Origin: Elymus sibiricus
Lineage: Eukaryota; Streptophyta; Magnoliopsida; Poales; Poaceae
Reading direction: 5' to 3'
Assembly: GCA_039707655.1 (NCBI GenBank)
Contig: CM077664.1
Span: 28,570,781 to 28,634,780, forward strand
Length of the DNA stretch: 64,000 nt
The stretch's first letter is position 1, and each line of letters begins with the position of its first letter. The position numbers and the translations under genes were made by a program. Positions 23,562 through 35,496 of this stretch are shown here, piece by piece. The notes under the pieces are model-generated. The model did no database searches and was not told where the DNA came from. It saw nothing but the letters and a program-made list of their open reading frames with translations.

Positions 23562-24736
23562 CACTACTAGGAAAATCCCTATAGGCAGCCACTTACTAGT
23601 GGCGTGGGGTAACAGGGCCGTGCTGCTGCTACTTACTAGTAGCGCAGGGTATAAACCCCACGCTGCTACTAAGTTGATAGTAGTAGCGCGGGTTATAAAC
23701 CCCGCGCCGCTACTAACTGGTCTACACCGTGAACCCTGGGACAGGCCATATTAGTAGCGCGGAGTATAAACCCCGCGCTGTTACTAAGTTGATAGTAGTA
23801 GCGCGGTGTATAAACCCCGCGCTACTACTAAGTGGTCCCCACTGTGCCCTCCGGGACAGGCCATAGTAGTAGCGCGGGGTATAAACTCCGTGTACTACTA
23901 TCGACCCTCCAACATATGTATACACATAGCGCGCGGAGGCCAAAACCCAAACCCACACTCTCCCGATTCTACTTCTCCCTCCCACCCGCGATTCCCTTCC
24001 TCACCCACCGCCACCGTCGGCCTGGCACCTCGGCGCCTCTCCCAAATCCGGCGACCTCCTCTCCCACCGCAGCCCCCTCCCCTCCCCTTCCTTCCTCCTC
24101 CTTCTCCGCTGCTGGAAGGAGAGGGAGATCCAGCAGAGCGCCGTCCATTGCGGCGGCCAGATCCGCCATGGACGCAGCCACTTGCACCTCCTCGCTGGGA
24201 CAAGGCCTTGTGAGGACATGCGGACACCATGGTTAAGGGTCCCACGACAAGCAGCAACAGGTCAACGGGCGTCGTCTAGGGTTTCAGGCGTCGGCTCCAA
24301 CTCCGGCGGCCACCGGTGAGTTGCTCCTCCTACTCCTCTCAATCTCTCTGTTCGTCTTCTAATCGTTTTCTCTTCTTTTGTAGCAGCAGCAGAGGAGAGG
24401 TGCGGGCACGAGTTGGGCGGGGAAGCACCATCACCATGGACGACTTCATCCCCTCCAGGACCAGCATCAGCCATGGATGGAGAGGACGATGACGCCCGGC
24501 AGCAGCAGCAGCCATGGATGGATTTTTTTCAATTCCTAATTAGTTAGTAGTAGCACGGTGGCCCTGACCCGCGCTACAGCTAAGTAGTAGTAGCGCGGGT
24601 GGCAACCGCGCTACTACTAGCAGAAGTAGTAGTAGCACGGGGTAGGACCCGCGCTACTGCTAAAAGTTAGTTGTAGCGCCATAGCAGTAGCGCGGGCCCC
24701 CGCGCTACTGATAGGTCATTACCCCGCGCTACTACT

Positions 24737-26261
24737 TCAAAGAATAGAAGTGTATTGAAGATCGATTTGAGAAAAAGCTAAGTTGCTGGAAGGGCAAGCT
24801 TTTGTCTTACGGAGGCCGGCTTGTGTTAATCAACTCAGTGTTGACTAGTATGCCGATGTTTCTGTTATCTTTCTTTGAAGTACCCATAGGGGTACGGAAA
24901 AGGCTAGACTTTTATCGATCCCGATTTTTCTGGCAAAGCGATGATGTTAAGACGAAATATAGATTGACCAAGTGGGACATCATTTGTAGACCCAAAGACA
25001 AAGGGGGACTTGGGATTGAGAACTTGGAGATTAAAAATAAGTGTTTGCTGAGTAAATGGCTGTTTAGGCTATCCACGGAAACGGATAGTATGTGGGCACA
25101 GATTCTTCGTAACAAATACTTACAAACTAAGACGTTGGCTCAGGTGACTGGTAGGCCTAATGACTCGCCGTTCTGGAAGGGGTTCATGCGAACGAAGGAT
25201 ACTTTCTTTCGCAGAGCAAAGTTTGTTGTAGGCAACGGTACAACAACAAGGTTCTGGGAAGATACGTGGCTAGGGGAGATGCTTCTAGCCTTGCAGTATC
25301 CTTCTCTGTATAATATTGTACAACGTAAGGAGGACTACGTTGCTACAGTATTACAATCGTCGCCATTACATATCCAGTTCAGGAGGTCTCTCGTGGGGGA
25401 ACGGTGGACTTCCTGGCTGCATCTAGTGCGAAGATTAATGGATGTTCACCTTTCGGACCAACCTGATACGTTTAGATGGAAACTTACTAGGAACAGTGTG
25501 TTTACGGTGAAGTCCATGTATCTTGATTTGATTAATTCTGGCCCACTCCTGAGATCGATACACATTTGGAAAATTAAAGTTCCACTCAAAATTAAGATCT
25601 TCATGTGGTTTGTCCACAAGAGAGTGATTCTCACCAAAGACAATTTACTCAAGCGAAGATGGGTAGGTAGTCCACGATGTTGTTTTTGTAACAACGACGA
25701 AACGATTCAACACCTATTCATTGATTGCCCGCTTGCTAAGTTGCTTTGGCGTTCGATCCATATAGCCTTCAACATAACCCCTCCAGCCAGCATCGACATG
25801 TTATCTTGCTAGAGTGGAACAAGTGACTGCGCGACGTATTCGGATAGGAATATGTGGATTACTTTGGGCTATATGGAACTGCAGAAATGATATGATCTTT
25901 AACAGGCAAAATCTCATAAACTTTTTGCAGGTAATATACAGGGCTACAGCTTGGATCCGTTCGTGGTCGCCACTCACTCATACGGACTCGAAGGAGCATT
26001 TGGTTACTGGGTGCAACCGATGGGAGACGGTCGCACGGGTTATCTACAACCGATTTGGATGGCGGTCCAATAATAGGATAAGTGTTTAGTCATCTAGCCT
26101 TTTTATACCGCCGGTTGTGGCATTGCTTTTTGTTCATCTTTCTTGCTCCTTTTGCGAGCTATACCACGCTGCGCACTTTGTTTGGATTTTAATAAGATGG
26201 TCGTATGCATCGTCCTGATGCAGAGGCCGGGGGCTGTTCCTCCTTTTCAAAAAAAAAAAAC
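24737..26261 (+). mobile_element. LINE (L1-type), 5'-truncated, inside the CACTA element
   Basis: Inserted in the subterminal repeats of the CACTA element. A perfect 15-bp target duplication, CCCCGCGCTACTACT, is present at 24722-24736 and 26262-26276, and the element ends in an A-run (26249-26260). It holds only the 3' third of the coding region plus a 3' trailer. The insertion is younger than its CACTA host. Confidence 0.95.
24760..26089 (+). pseudogene. LINE reverse transcriptase C-terminal part
   Basis: Encodes the end of a plant L1 polyprotein: the post-RT region (SYGGRLVLINSVLTSMPMF, then GGLGIENLEIKNKCLLSKWL) and the zf-RVT zinc-binding domain near 25560-25760 (IWKIKVPLKIKIFMW, CCFCNNDETIQHLFIDCPLA). 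The frame is broken near 24795 and again near 25811; the last part (ICGLLWAIWNCRNDMIF, near 25850) is in the next frame. The endonuclease and the catalytic YxDD core of the RT are missing through 5' truncation. Not functional. Confidence 0.92.
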
Positions 26262-26295
26262 CCCCGCGCTACTACTAGGGAAAACCCTAGTAGTG

Positions 26296-27946
26296 CTGGT
26301 TGGCCGAATTGTTCACCGGAGGTTAGTGTTTCTTGGAACTCCTCCTAGATTAACATTCAGACTTTATTAATCGTTTGTTAATACGGCATGAAGGAGTCCT
26401 GTGTAGTTTTCTTGTGGAGCTACTGTCAATAGAAATATTAATAGCTTTGTCAAAAGTTTTTTTGAGAACTATTAGGTGTATACATGTGCACACAGACATG
26501 CTTCTTAATCTCTACCCGTAGTTGGATCTGGAACTTGAAATTAAGAGTTCCTATATAAACTTCTCGATCATGTTACGCACTTCTCGATTATGTCATATAT
26601 GTGGTATCGGTTCTGTGATTTTGAAATAAATTACATGCAGTTCAGCCTGAAGTTAAGAGTTTCTATACATACTACCCAATCATGTTAGATATTCCATTCT
26701 GTCATACACGCGGCAAGTACTCGGCGATCTCCGAACAAACTACGCAACTGCACATGTTTCATTCATACAATTCTTACCTAATTTATTACGGCAACTCATG
26801 GTATGACATCTCTCTTTTTGCAACCTTTACAATACATTATATTTCTCTTACTAAGTCGACCTCATTAGTTAAACTCTACAACTCATTGAAATTTTAAGTT
26901 TATACCATCCCTAGCTACAAAATGTCATTGAGTTTGAAAAAGAGTTGTAGCAATCTAATAGGAAGTGGGAGACAAAGATGAACTTGGCAGGTGCCGATGT
27001 TGAGGTTATTGGTGACATATTGCACCCAATGGACAACACCTCACTAGCTGGAGATGAGAAAAGGAGGTAGTAGCCAAGGGGTCTGTCATCGACATGGCAT
27101 ATTTTGTATCAATGAGGTGGTGTAGAACTGCATGGCTGGGAAAACTAAGAGATGGCATGGAGTAACACAAACATAGAAGATAAAAATTAATGATAAAGAA
27201 GGGCAGGAGAGGATGAACAAAAAATTGACGACAAAATTGATAACAAGACGGATATGGATGATTATAGATCTTCATATGTTCAGGATTATAAATTACAATT
27301 ATTGGATGTACGATGAATTGTTGCCCACTTTCAAATAAATTATGAATTCTTCAGAATAGCATATAGTAAATACCAAGATCGTAATTCTATTCCACACACA
27401 CAAAAAATTCTCAACCAATTGTAACAAGGTAGTCAACGATGTATAGTTTGGGTAACCCGATCTATTTCATTTGTCATGCCATTTATTACGAAATAAAACT
27501 ATATGTACGATGTGCTATATTAAACCTCTGTAGTTCTGTTTTACCTCCACAGATATCAACCCACACTGCTAATTGCTAAGTGCATTTGTTCTCTACTAGG
27601 GACACGTAATGGACAATCAAAGTTAAGTTTTAAGCATTTTGGAATTAATCAATTAATCCATTGACTAATGAACTTACTATCAATGATATAATATTAGCAG
27701 ATAAAAGGTACAATTATTATATGTGTATTATCTGAATAATTTTCCTCATTATTCAATGCCCTACAGACAGATTGATTTAAGACAAGGGAGCAAGTGGATT
27801 TGCAGAAGAAGCCAAGAGGAGATGGCGGGAATGATGTCCGCTTACTGCAGTAGAGGCCCTCCTCAACATCGACAACCCCGAAGGATGATGACGAATTTGG
27901 GAATACCCTACTGTCTTTGTTAATGGATCTGGTAGGTGAAAAGCAA
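26296..27946. other. No gene recognised
   Basis: AT-rich DNA without recognisable genes or element ends. A segment at 27880-27911 (AAGGATGATGACGAATTTGG and on) is repeated at 28640-28670, on the far side of a retroposon. Confidence 0.4.
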
Positions 27947-28624
27947 GCTACATCCCTTCGTCTCTCCTCCAAGAAAAGGCGGCTAGGGTTTCTGCCTCCC
28001 GTCGGCGGCGCCGCCGATCTGCCACGTCTCCTGTGGCCTTAGGGCCATGGGTGCGTGGTGGATCTCGGCCCTTGCCGATGGGAGGGCTCCGTTTTTTTGT
28101 GCTTCTTCAAGTTTTGTTAGGGTTTGTGTCCGGCTCAAGAAGACGAGACGGCGGCGGCTTCTTGCAGATGGAATAAGGTCCTCCCCGTCTAGCCCCTGCC
28201 CCGGTGGTGCGTCTAGCATCGTCGGAGGGCGTGTGGAGGTGTGTCTCCAGCGGATCTCACGGGATTCGGTCGGTGGTTGTCTTTGGTGGATCTGCTCGGA
28301 TCCAGTATTTGTTCGTCTTTGTTCTTGTGTCTTCAGGTTGGATCCTTCCGATCTAAACTTATCTTCATCGGCGACGGTTGCTGTTCTGGTGTGTTGGTCC
28401 CATGGGGCCTTAGCACGACGACTTTTCGACTGTCTACTACAACAAGTTGTGCCCGGCTCCGGCGATGGAGGGGCGATGACGGCGGCGCGCCTTCGGCTCG
28501 CTTCAGTGCTTGTAGTCGTCGCTAGGTGGTCTACGAATATGGATGTAATTTTAATTATTTCTAGTGTTCGTTGTACTGCCATGATTGAAGATGAATAGAT
28601 TGGAAGTTTCTCGCAAAAAAAAAA
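27947..28624 (+). mobile_element. Non-autonomous poly(A) retroposon with 16-bp TSD
   Basis: 678 bp starting GCTACATCCC and ending in an A-run (28615-28624), flanked by a perfect 16-bp duplication GGTAGGTGAAAAGCAA at 27931-27946 and 28625-28640. The body is GC-rich, like the untranslated leaders of cereal LINEs, with no RT domain; the 199-residue and 183-residue frames on the two strands are composition artefacts. Most likely a LINE-mobilised sequence. Confidence 0.82.
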
Positions 28625-28640
28625 GGTAGGTGAAAAGCAA

Positions 28641-29429
28641 AGGATGATGACGAATTTGGGAATACCCTACTCTCTCTATCTATCTATCTATGTACTAAAA
28701 GCACAATATGGAGAAAAATAGTAGACATGCTAGATATTCTTACAAAAAAGCAAAACTTCCGATTTGGTGGACTCTCCTTTGATAAAGAATTATAACCGTT
28801 AGATTTTCATAAGCAATTGTTGGTAGATTAAAAATACAGAACACACGGTTTTGTGGGTACCTACGATGGAAATGAAAAAAAAAAATACCCCTTCGCCCCC
28901 GCGTCGCTCCCTTGGGGCGGCTCGGGCGGCTCCAAACCCTAGACCGCCGCCGGCCCCCTCCCTCCTCCCTCCTGACCTCGCCACCATCGGAGAGAGCCGC
29001 CAGCATGCCCCGAAGGGCTTGGCGTGCCGGGGTGGCGGCCCCGATCGAGGTGGGCAGCGCTGTCCCTACGGCGGACAGCGGCTGCGGGTGCTCGGCCGGT
29101 CTCCTCGGCTTGTTTGGACGGCGGGGACCCGGTGGTTGGAGCTCACGGTGGCCGGGCTTCCGTCGGTCGGTTGCCAGATTTGGATGGACCAGCACCAACT
29201 CCCTCTTCCTCAACCTCTCCCGTTCGATCTGGGCTCCGGTGTGGTCTTGCTCGCTGGATCCGGGTGGTTGGTGGCGATTTGACGGTGGGGTTCTTGGGAC
29301 CGGGGGAAACCCTTGGCCGGCGACGGCGGCCACAATGACGACGACGCCGTGGCGTCGAACCACTCCTTGGAGGCTTCATTGAGGTATCCCACCCCCCACC
29401 CATCCTTCCCTGCATCTAGTGAAAACCTT
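28641..29429. other. Helitron-like 5' end (copy B) and left flank of the giant CACTA
   Basis: 28671-28700 reads TCTCTCTATCTATC and then TGTACTAAAAGCACAATATG, like the Helitron-like end at 21692. GC-rich leader-like sequence follows (28890-29400). CACTA insertion occurred at 29427-29429 (CTT). The right half of the original sequence should be 62548 onward. Confidence 0.4.
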
Positions 29430-29690
29430 CACTACTAGGGAAAACCCTAGCAGTAGCGCGGGTTTGTGGCCTAGCAGTAGCGCGGGTACCGGCGTTACTA
29501 CTACGGCGCTATAGCTAAACTTTAGCAGTAGCGCGGGTTGAACCACCGCTACTGCTAACGATATGTAGTAGTAGCGCGTTTCCTAAAACAACGCTACTAA
29601 AAATAGCTGCAGCGCGCACTGACATGTACGCGCTACTTCTAAAGCCTCGCTGCTGCTACGCGCAGACGCCGCGCTACTGCTATTTTTTCT
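29430..29690 (+). repeat. Left terminal and subterminal repeats of the giant CACTA
   Basis: TIR followed by repeated GCAGTAGCGCGGG and its complement in both orientations; the presumed binding sites for the element's own DNA-binding protein, as for TnpA in maize En/Spm. Confidence 0.85.
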
Positions 29691-29891
29691 GTTTTTTTCT
29701 GCAGCGTATTTTATTTCTATTTGTACATGTTTTATACACAGAATAAAATCATCATATCATACACATACAAATAGTCTCATCATATCATGTCATCATCATC
29801 CAACACAAATGATGTCTCTCATCATCATCGATCTCGAAATAGCGATACAAGTTATGATATGTCTCGAATATACACATGTTTCATCATCCAT

Positions 29892-30143
29892 CTATATCAT
29901 GATATAGAAGAGAAGAGCTATGACTATGAGCAAGAGCGGAATTATGCAGTACATGAGGTGCCGGTTCTGATTCCTCTCTCGCGCTAGCGTGAACCTCAAG
30001 TAACTAGCTTCCGCTTCTTGTCTGCTATCGAACCCTTTCTGGCTGCCGCCCGAGAGCCCTGACACTTGGGCCTGACACTCTGGCCACTCGTCGTAAACTC
30101 CCGGAACCCTCCCTATGTACACGGCATAGCACTTCTTCGCCAT
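29892..30143 (-). CDS. CACTA third ORF: RNase H1 N-terminal/viroplasmin-like domain plus hydrophobic tail
   Basis: An 83-codon open frame on the minus strand with a good ATG at 30143-30141. Residues 1-50 (MAKKCYAVYIGRVPGVYDEW, then SQKGFDSRQEAEASYLRF) match the small fold found at the N-terminus of RNase H1 and in caulimovirus viroplasmin, which binds RNA/DNA hybrids or double-stranded RNA in RNase H1. No RNase H domain follows. The last 22 residues are almost entirely hydrophobic (MYCIIPLLLIVIALLFYIMI), like a tail anchor, and follow a basic patch. It lies between ORF2 and the left end of the CACTA, on the same strand, and is intact while TNP2 and ORF2 are broken. I recall similar ORFs in other Triticeae CACTA elements. 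The role in transposition is unknown; it could also be one exon of a longer gene. Confidence 0.7.
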   Translation of the reverse strand: MAKKCYAVYIGRVPGVYDEWPECQAQVSGLSGGSQKGFDSRQEAEASYLRFTLARERNQNRHLMYCIIPLLLIVIALLFYIMI

Positions 30144-31034
30144 CCAGGACCTATGTACCTATTAGAGATGTATCTTCATCAAGCGAATTCAACGATATAT
30201 AGTATGCAACATAATATACTTGAGCAATACGAAGAGAAAGAGTTAGCAAAAATATGCAACATATAGTAAACATAATCAACACAGGTTCATCGTACCCAAA
30301 CTAATTAACTAGATGTACGCAGGTTCATCGTACCCAAACTAATTAACTACTGTTACGCAAGTTCAGCGGGACCATTTAAATAAAGTACTAATTCAACCGA
30401 CACATCATCATCGGCATCGTGAATCACTACAAGTTCTATCCATCCATATCCGGGAGGATGCACCCTAGCTTCGTGAACGGCGTCAGGTCCTAACGTTGCA
30501 TGCCTATGCGAGTTCTGACGTCAGCTCGCGATATAGGGCCGTGGTTGAACATCCCCTTCTCTTCGATGACATCTTTAATGATGATCGATGCAATGTCCCT
30601 CTGGATGCGAAAGAAGTCATCTCTGAGCTTATAGGCCGGTTCGGCTCCTAAGTCTTGTGCCCATTGACGGATATGGTCATCATTTCTGGTTGTCATGCGA
30701 AGACGTTGGCGGTCCCTTCTGAACTCCGTCATGAGATGGAGGACGTAGAATCCATCGTTGTGGCTTCCTGCCGGTTGATGGACTGAGCAGAACGTAGTTT
30801 TATGCGAGAAACCCGGCGCGCCCTTCCTTTGTTTCCTGATGTTGATGTGGCCACCCATCATGCTGAAGCCGTTGAGAGCACTATCCAGAATATTCATTAT
30901 GTGGGTGCAGTCTTTCTTCTCGAAGTTTCTGGACGAGTCGAAATACACGGCGTGGGAGACTCGCGAGAAAAGAACGATAAGGACGGCGCGCCCGTTGCTG
31001 CGGAAAATAAAGACACCTCAAATTAGCCACCATA

Positions 31035-32135
31035 CACTGCTAGGAAAAAGCCTACTAGTAGCGCGGGGTAAAGGACTAGTAGTAGCGCGGGTGCCCGCGC
31101 TACTACTAGGGCGCTACAGCTAACTGGTAGTAGTAGCGCGGGTGCCACCCGCGCTACTACTAGTTATCTGTAGCGTGGGTCTGGACACTCGCTACTACTA
31201 ACTAATTAGGAATTAAAAAAATAAATTCCAGCCATGGCTGCTGCTGCTGGGCGTCATCGTCCTCTCCATCCATGGCTGATGCTGATCCTGGAGGGGATGA
31301 AGTCGTCCATGGTGATGGTGCTTCCCCATCCAACTCTTCCCCACACCTCTCCTTTGCTGCTTCTACAGAAAAATAGAAAAGGATTAGAAGAGGACGAGAG
31401 AGATAGAGAGGAGTAGGAGAAGCTACTCATCGGTGGCCGCCGGAGTTGGAGCCGACGCCCGAAACCCTAGACGACACCGGTGACCTTCTACTGCTTTTGC
31501 TGGGACCTCATGTCCTCACGAGGCCTTGTCCCGACGAGGAAGTGCAAGTGGTTGCGTCCATGGCAGATCTGGCCATCGCCATGGAGGACACTCTGCTGGA
31601 TCTCCCTCTCCTTCCAGCGGCGGAGAAGGAGGAGGAAGAAGGGGAAGGGGAGGGGGCTGCGGTGGGAGAGGAGGTCGCCGGATTTGCGAGAGATGTCGAG
31701 GTGCGAGGCCGGCAGTGGCGGTGGGTGAGGAAGGGCATCGCGGGTGGGAGGGAGAAGGGGAATCGAGAGAGTGTGGGTCTGGGTTTGGGCCTCCCCGCGC
31801 TATGTGTATACATGTGTTGGTGGGTCGATAGTAGTAGCGCTGGGTTTATACCCAATGCTACTACTATGGCCTGTCCCGGGGGGCACGGTGGAGACCACTT
31901 AGTAGTAGCGTGGGGTTTATACCCCGCGCTACTACTATGAACTTAGTAGTAGCATGCGTTTATACCCCACGCTACTACTATGGCTTGTCCCGGGGGGAGG
32001 GGGGGCACGGTGGAGACCACTTAGTAGTAGCGTGGGGTTTATACCCCGCGCTACTACTATCAACTTAGTAGTAGCGCGGGGTTTATACCCCTCGCTACTG
32101 CTAAGCATCTATCTATAAGGTATTTCCTAGTAGTG
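31035..32135 (-). mobile_element. Non-autonomous CACTA element inside an ORF2 intron
   Basis: 1101 bp. Left end CACTGCTAGGAAAAAGCC, right end (complement) CACTACTAGGAAATACC, with a perfect target duplication ATA (31032-31034, 32136-32138). Both ends have arrays of TAGTAGCGCGGG. The interior closely matches the element at 23562-26295 in reverse orientation, including the MADLAxAM segment near 31559. It lies in the intron between 32190 and 30998 of ORF2. Confidence 0.93.
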
Positions 32136-35100
32136 ATACGAGCGAAGGAATGATTGAAATGTACGAATGGGTTTTCCGGCAATGACTTACATTGGATGAC
32201 AAGGCTGGAGAACCGTATCCTTGTCCTTATTCATTATCATGAAGTTCTCGATGTACTGCCTAGCAGCTTGACGTTCAAATTCACCGAGACACAAGAAGGA
32301 CTCATGCATGTAGTATGGATCCGCAACCGAGATTTGATCGATTTGGTCTCTCCTGATGATGAAGTTCATATGTAGCGCAAAAAGGCGGACGATCGTAAAA
32401 TCGGGCCACCTCGTGAGAAACATGTCAAATATGTGATCAAACCGCAGGAAGAACACATCTGCGGGGAGTGTGTAGACGTAGCACTTGGCCTGAGGCACAC
32501 GAACCGCATAAAGCGGGTATCCTGGAGCCTTCGAGGCGAGAAGGCTTTTCTCCGTCGACAGCAGATGGTCGTGCAGTCTCCTGAGATCACCTGATATGCC
32601 CTCTAGCGGTTTCGGTGGTAGGATCGGCTGGCCCGCGACATGGAACATTGCCGCACCTTTGACCGGTACACGGTCTTCACAATCGGTCGGCAGAGCCGAC
32701 TGGCTGCTAGAAGCTTTGGCGGCAGGAGAGCCTCTCTTCCGCGGTCTCTTCCTCTGCTTCTTCTTGGGTTGAGGTAGTGAGCCTTCCAGGCCCTGTCTGA
32801 CCCCCACGACCAATGTGTTCGGGCTAAGCATTGCACGACCCTTGGCTACTTGACCGTGGGTTGAGGCAGCATCTGGAGGCGTCTCCCGTGAGGATTGCAT
32901 GAAGAGAGACTTCTTGCAATCAACCCTACGACGTTCCTGCTCCGGCACATCATCCAACTCCTCCACATGCTCATAGCCCAAGTCACATTGCTGACTCATC
33001 ATTTGTCCATCGTCATAGGCGACGGTATTGAGGAACCGGAGAGGGTCCTCCTCTTCCATCTCATCATCCATTCCTTGTTCCACGGGGGCGAATACATCAT
33101 CCACTATTGGACCCCCTTCCTCGCGTCGTCCGCCGCTCTCACCCGGCACGAGAGGCGCTGGTAATTGCGTAGGCGGGGTGGTGGTGTTCATACCTTGCTG
33201 ATGTGTGGTCAATGGTGTGCTCTCGGCCACCTCCAGACGAAGAAGATTCTTCGGCCACAGCAGCATCCAACCCTTGCATTCCCCAAGCCGCATTGGGGTC
33301 TCGTCCTCCTCTCCCCTGAGCCGTACTGGAGGAGTCAAATCCTCGTGGCCCGCTTTCACACTCGACAAGGTAACCCTGAAGGTGCCAACGGGGATCGGCT
33401 GGCCATGGAACATGAGTTCCAAGGGCTTCGTTATCACTGCCTTTCCCACGTCCACCTTCTGGCAGTTGATCATGTAGAGTACGGTGCACGGGGTTTCGTA
33501 GGCCGGCGAAGACATGCCTGCAGCGTAAGACATTCGAAAGGCAACGAAAAACGGAAGATTATAGATATGTTGGTGCGACGTGTAATTACCGTGAGGGCGT
33601 CGAGGTCAGCCAAAGATGAAGGCCCGCCTAGCACGCCAGAGACAGAGGACGGGCTGCTATGAGCGGGTGCGGGAGCAGGCGCGGGTGCAGGACCTTGTGC
33701 GGTAGCGGCAGCAGGTGGTGGTGGTGCGATGTTCACCGAGTTGCTCCCGACGAAGCTGGGCATGGGAAAATCATGTGCTGTCTTGTCTGGATTTTGCTTC
33801 GTCTAGTCGATAATAGCCGGAATCAAGTTAGTAGCGAAATCATTTCCGCAGGCAGCTAAAGCTGCATTAACTGCCTGCTGGACCAACTCATTTCTGGTCG
33901 CTTCTGCGGCCTCAGCTGCTTTTTTCTCGGCCTCAGCTGCATTTTTCTCGACCGCAAGCTTCACCTTCTCGTCGATGTTCAACTGACTGAACTTCTTTTT
34001 CTGCTTTTTGGCCTCTGGGCCCTCGTCGTAGTTGTACTTCCACGTGGCGCCGTCTCCGACGCCGTGCACACGTCCATATTGCGGCCGCTGGTCCAAAGGG
34101 AATCCCTTCAGTTTGTTCAAGGCCCGGTTGAGAGGGGTGTCCCACTTGGGCCTCATCGACGACTGAGATGACGAGTCGCTTTCGGCCGCAAGCGTGTGTT
34201 GCTCCTTCTGCAAAAGGAACGTGAACCGTTTACGAATGTTACTACAACGTGTAGTTGACTTGATTAGAAGCTAAATGTAAGGTGGTAAAAGAATAATTAC
34301 CAGTAATCTAATCAATTTCCTCGTGATCGGGTCCGTGTACCAAACCTTCTGTTCCTTGTCCCACTTGTACCGGGCCCTGATGAAGTCACGCTCCTGCGGG
34401 TCGGTGAACTCCGCGAAGGGGTCTGGGATCCCCGCGGCTTCACGTTCCGCGTCCTCCTTATCCCATATGGGCCTCTTGCCAAGGTAGCCACGGCTTCCGA
34501 GGCATTGGTTCCCCATGTTCCTTTGCTAAAGCCCCTTGTATTTCTCAGACTTAAGCTTGGCTACCTCGGTAGCGGAAGTGTCCTTGAACTTTTTGAACTC
34601 CTCTTCCTAAGTGTCGGATTGTCCGCCAAAATCTTGGACAGGGGTTCTTTAGCATCAATCGCTCGTTTCACCCTCCCTTTCCAGGCGGCCAAATCGTTGC
34701 TGAACATGCCCATGGCGTGGTTGTTAATCTTTTTCATGGCAGCATCATCCCACGGGTGTTCTATTCGGTCATCCTGGCCGGGGAACTGGAATCTCTTCTG
34801 CAGCTTCGTTAGGAGCAAGTGCTCTCCATATGTGGTTTACTCCTTAAGTCATTGTCGTTGATGCTCGCGGTTTCCCGTAGGATGCATCCGACTTGGTTGC
34901 CGTAGCACTTGCGAGCTTCAACCGACGCTATTGGTTCGAATTTTCTGGGGTGCATCTCTGTGACCAGGAGTCTTCCGATGCCTAGTTTGTTAGGGCGTCG
35001 TGTCCTCTGCTTCTTCTGCTTCTTCTTTTCGGTACCAGCTTCGGCGCCGGTACCTTCCGCGCTGGTACCTTCCAAGCCGGTCTCGGCGCCGCCATCGGTG

Positions 35101-35496
35101 CCATTGGTGTTGATGTCAGCGGCAGTACCATCGTCCGCTATGACCAGGTGAAAGCACATTTGCTGCCTTGGTGGTTTTGGTAATTCATAACAACATATAT
35201 CTCATTGAACTAATGTCCATTCAAGTTAAAGATTTCAGGATGTTCAATGATTGGCATGGCATGGACTAGAGATGTGGACCCCTCAAAATGCTAAGAACAG
35301 GGATTGGCAAAAGATGAAGACTCTACATTTTTGGTTTAGTGATCCAAGATCACATTGAGTCCATAGGAAAGCCAATACTATTAAAAGGGGATGAGGTGTT
35401 GCATAATGGTCTCTTTGCTCAAGTGCTTAGTGACAGTACTCCTAAACCCTCAACCACTCTCTCAATCCCAAATATGTCCAAAACCCATATTCCAAC

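Larger units (their letters stand above)
23562..26295 (+). mobile_element. Non-autonomous CACTA element (carries a LINE)
   Basis: Left end CACTACTAGGAAAATCCC, right end (complement) CACTACTAGGGTTTTCCC. Flanking 3-mers are CCG and CTG, one mismatch. Both ends hold many TAGTAGCGCGGG subterminal repeats in both orientations (23580-23930 and 24545-24735). Without the LINE the element is about 1.2 kb. The interior (23940-24500) is GC-rich, with a GT-AG intron-like stretch near 24312-24383. It is the same family as the element at 31035-32135, in opposite orientation. No transposase gene, so it depends on a partner. Confidence 0.88.

Noticed and set aside
28740..29415. Frames of 90-207 residues
   Set aside because: GC-rich, overlapping on both strands, without motifs; flank of the giant CACTA.
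29892..30143. Caulimovirus insertion, suggested by the viroplasmin-like domain
   Set aside because: No other pararetrovirus domain nearby; the domain also occurs in cellular RNase H1 and lies in the CACTA on the same strand as its genes.
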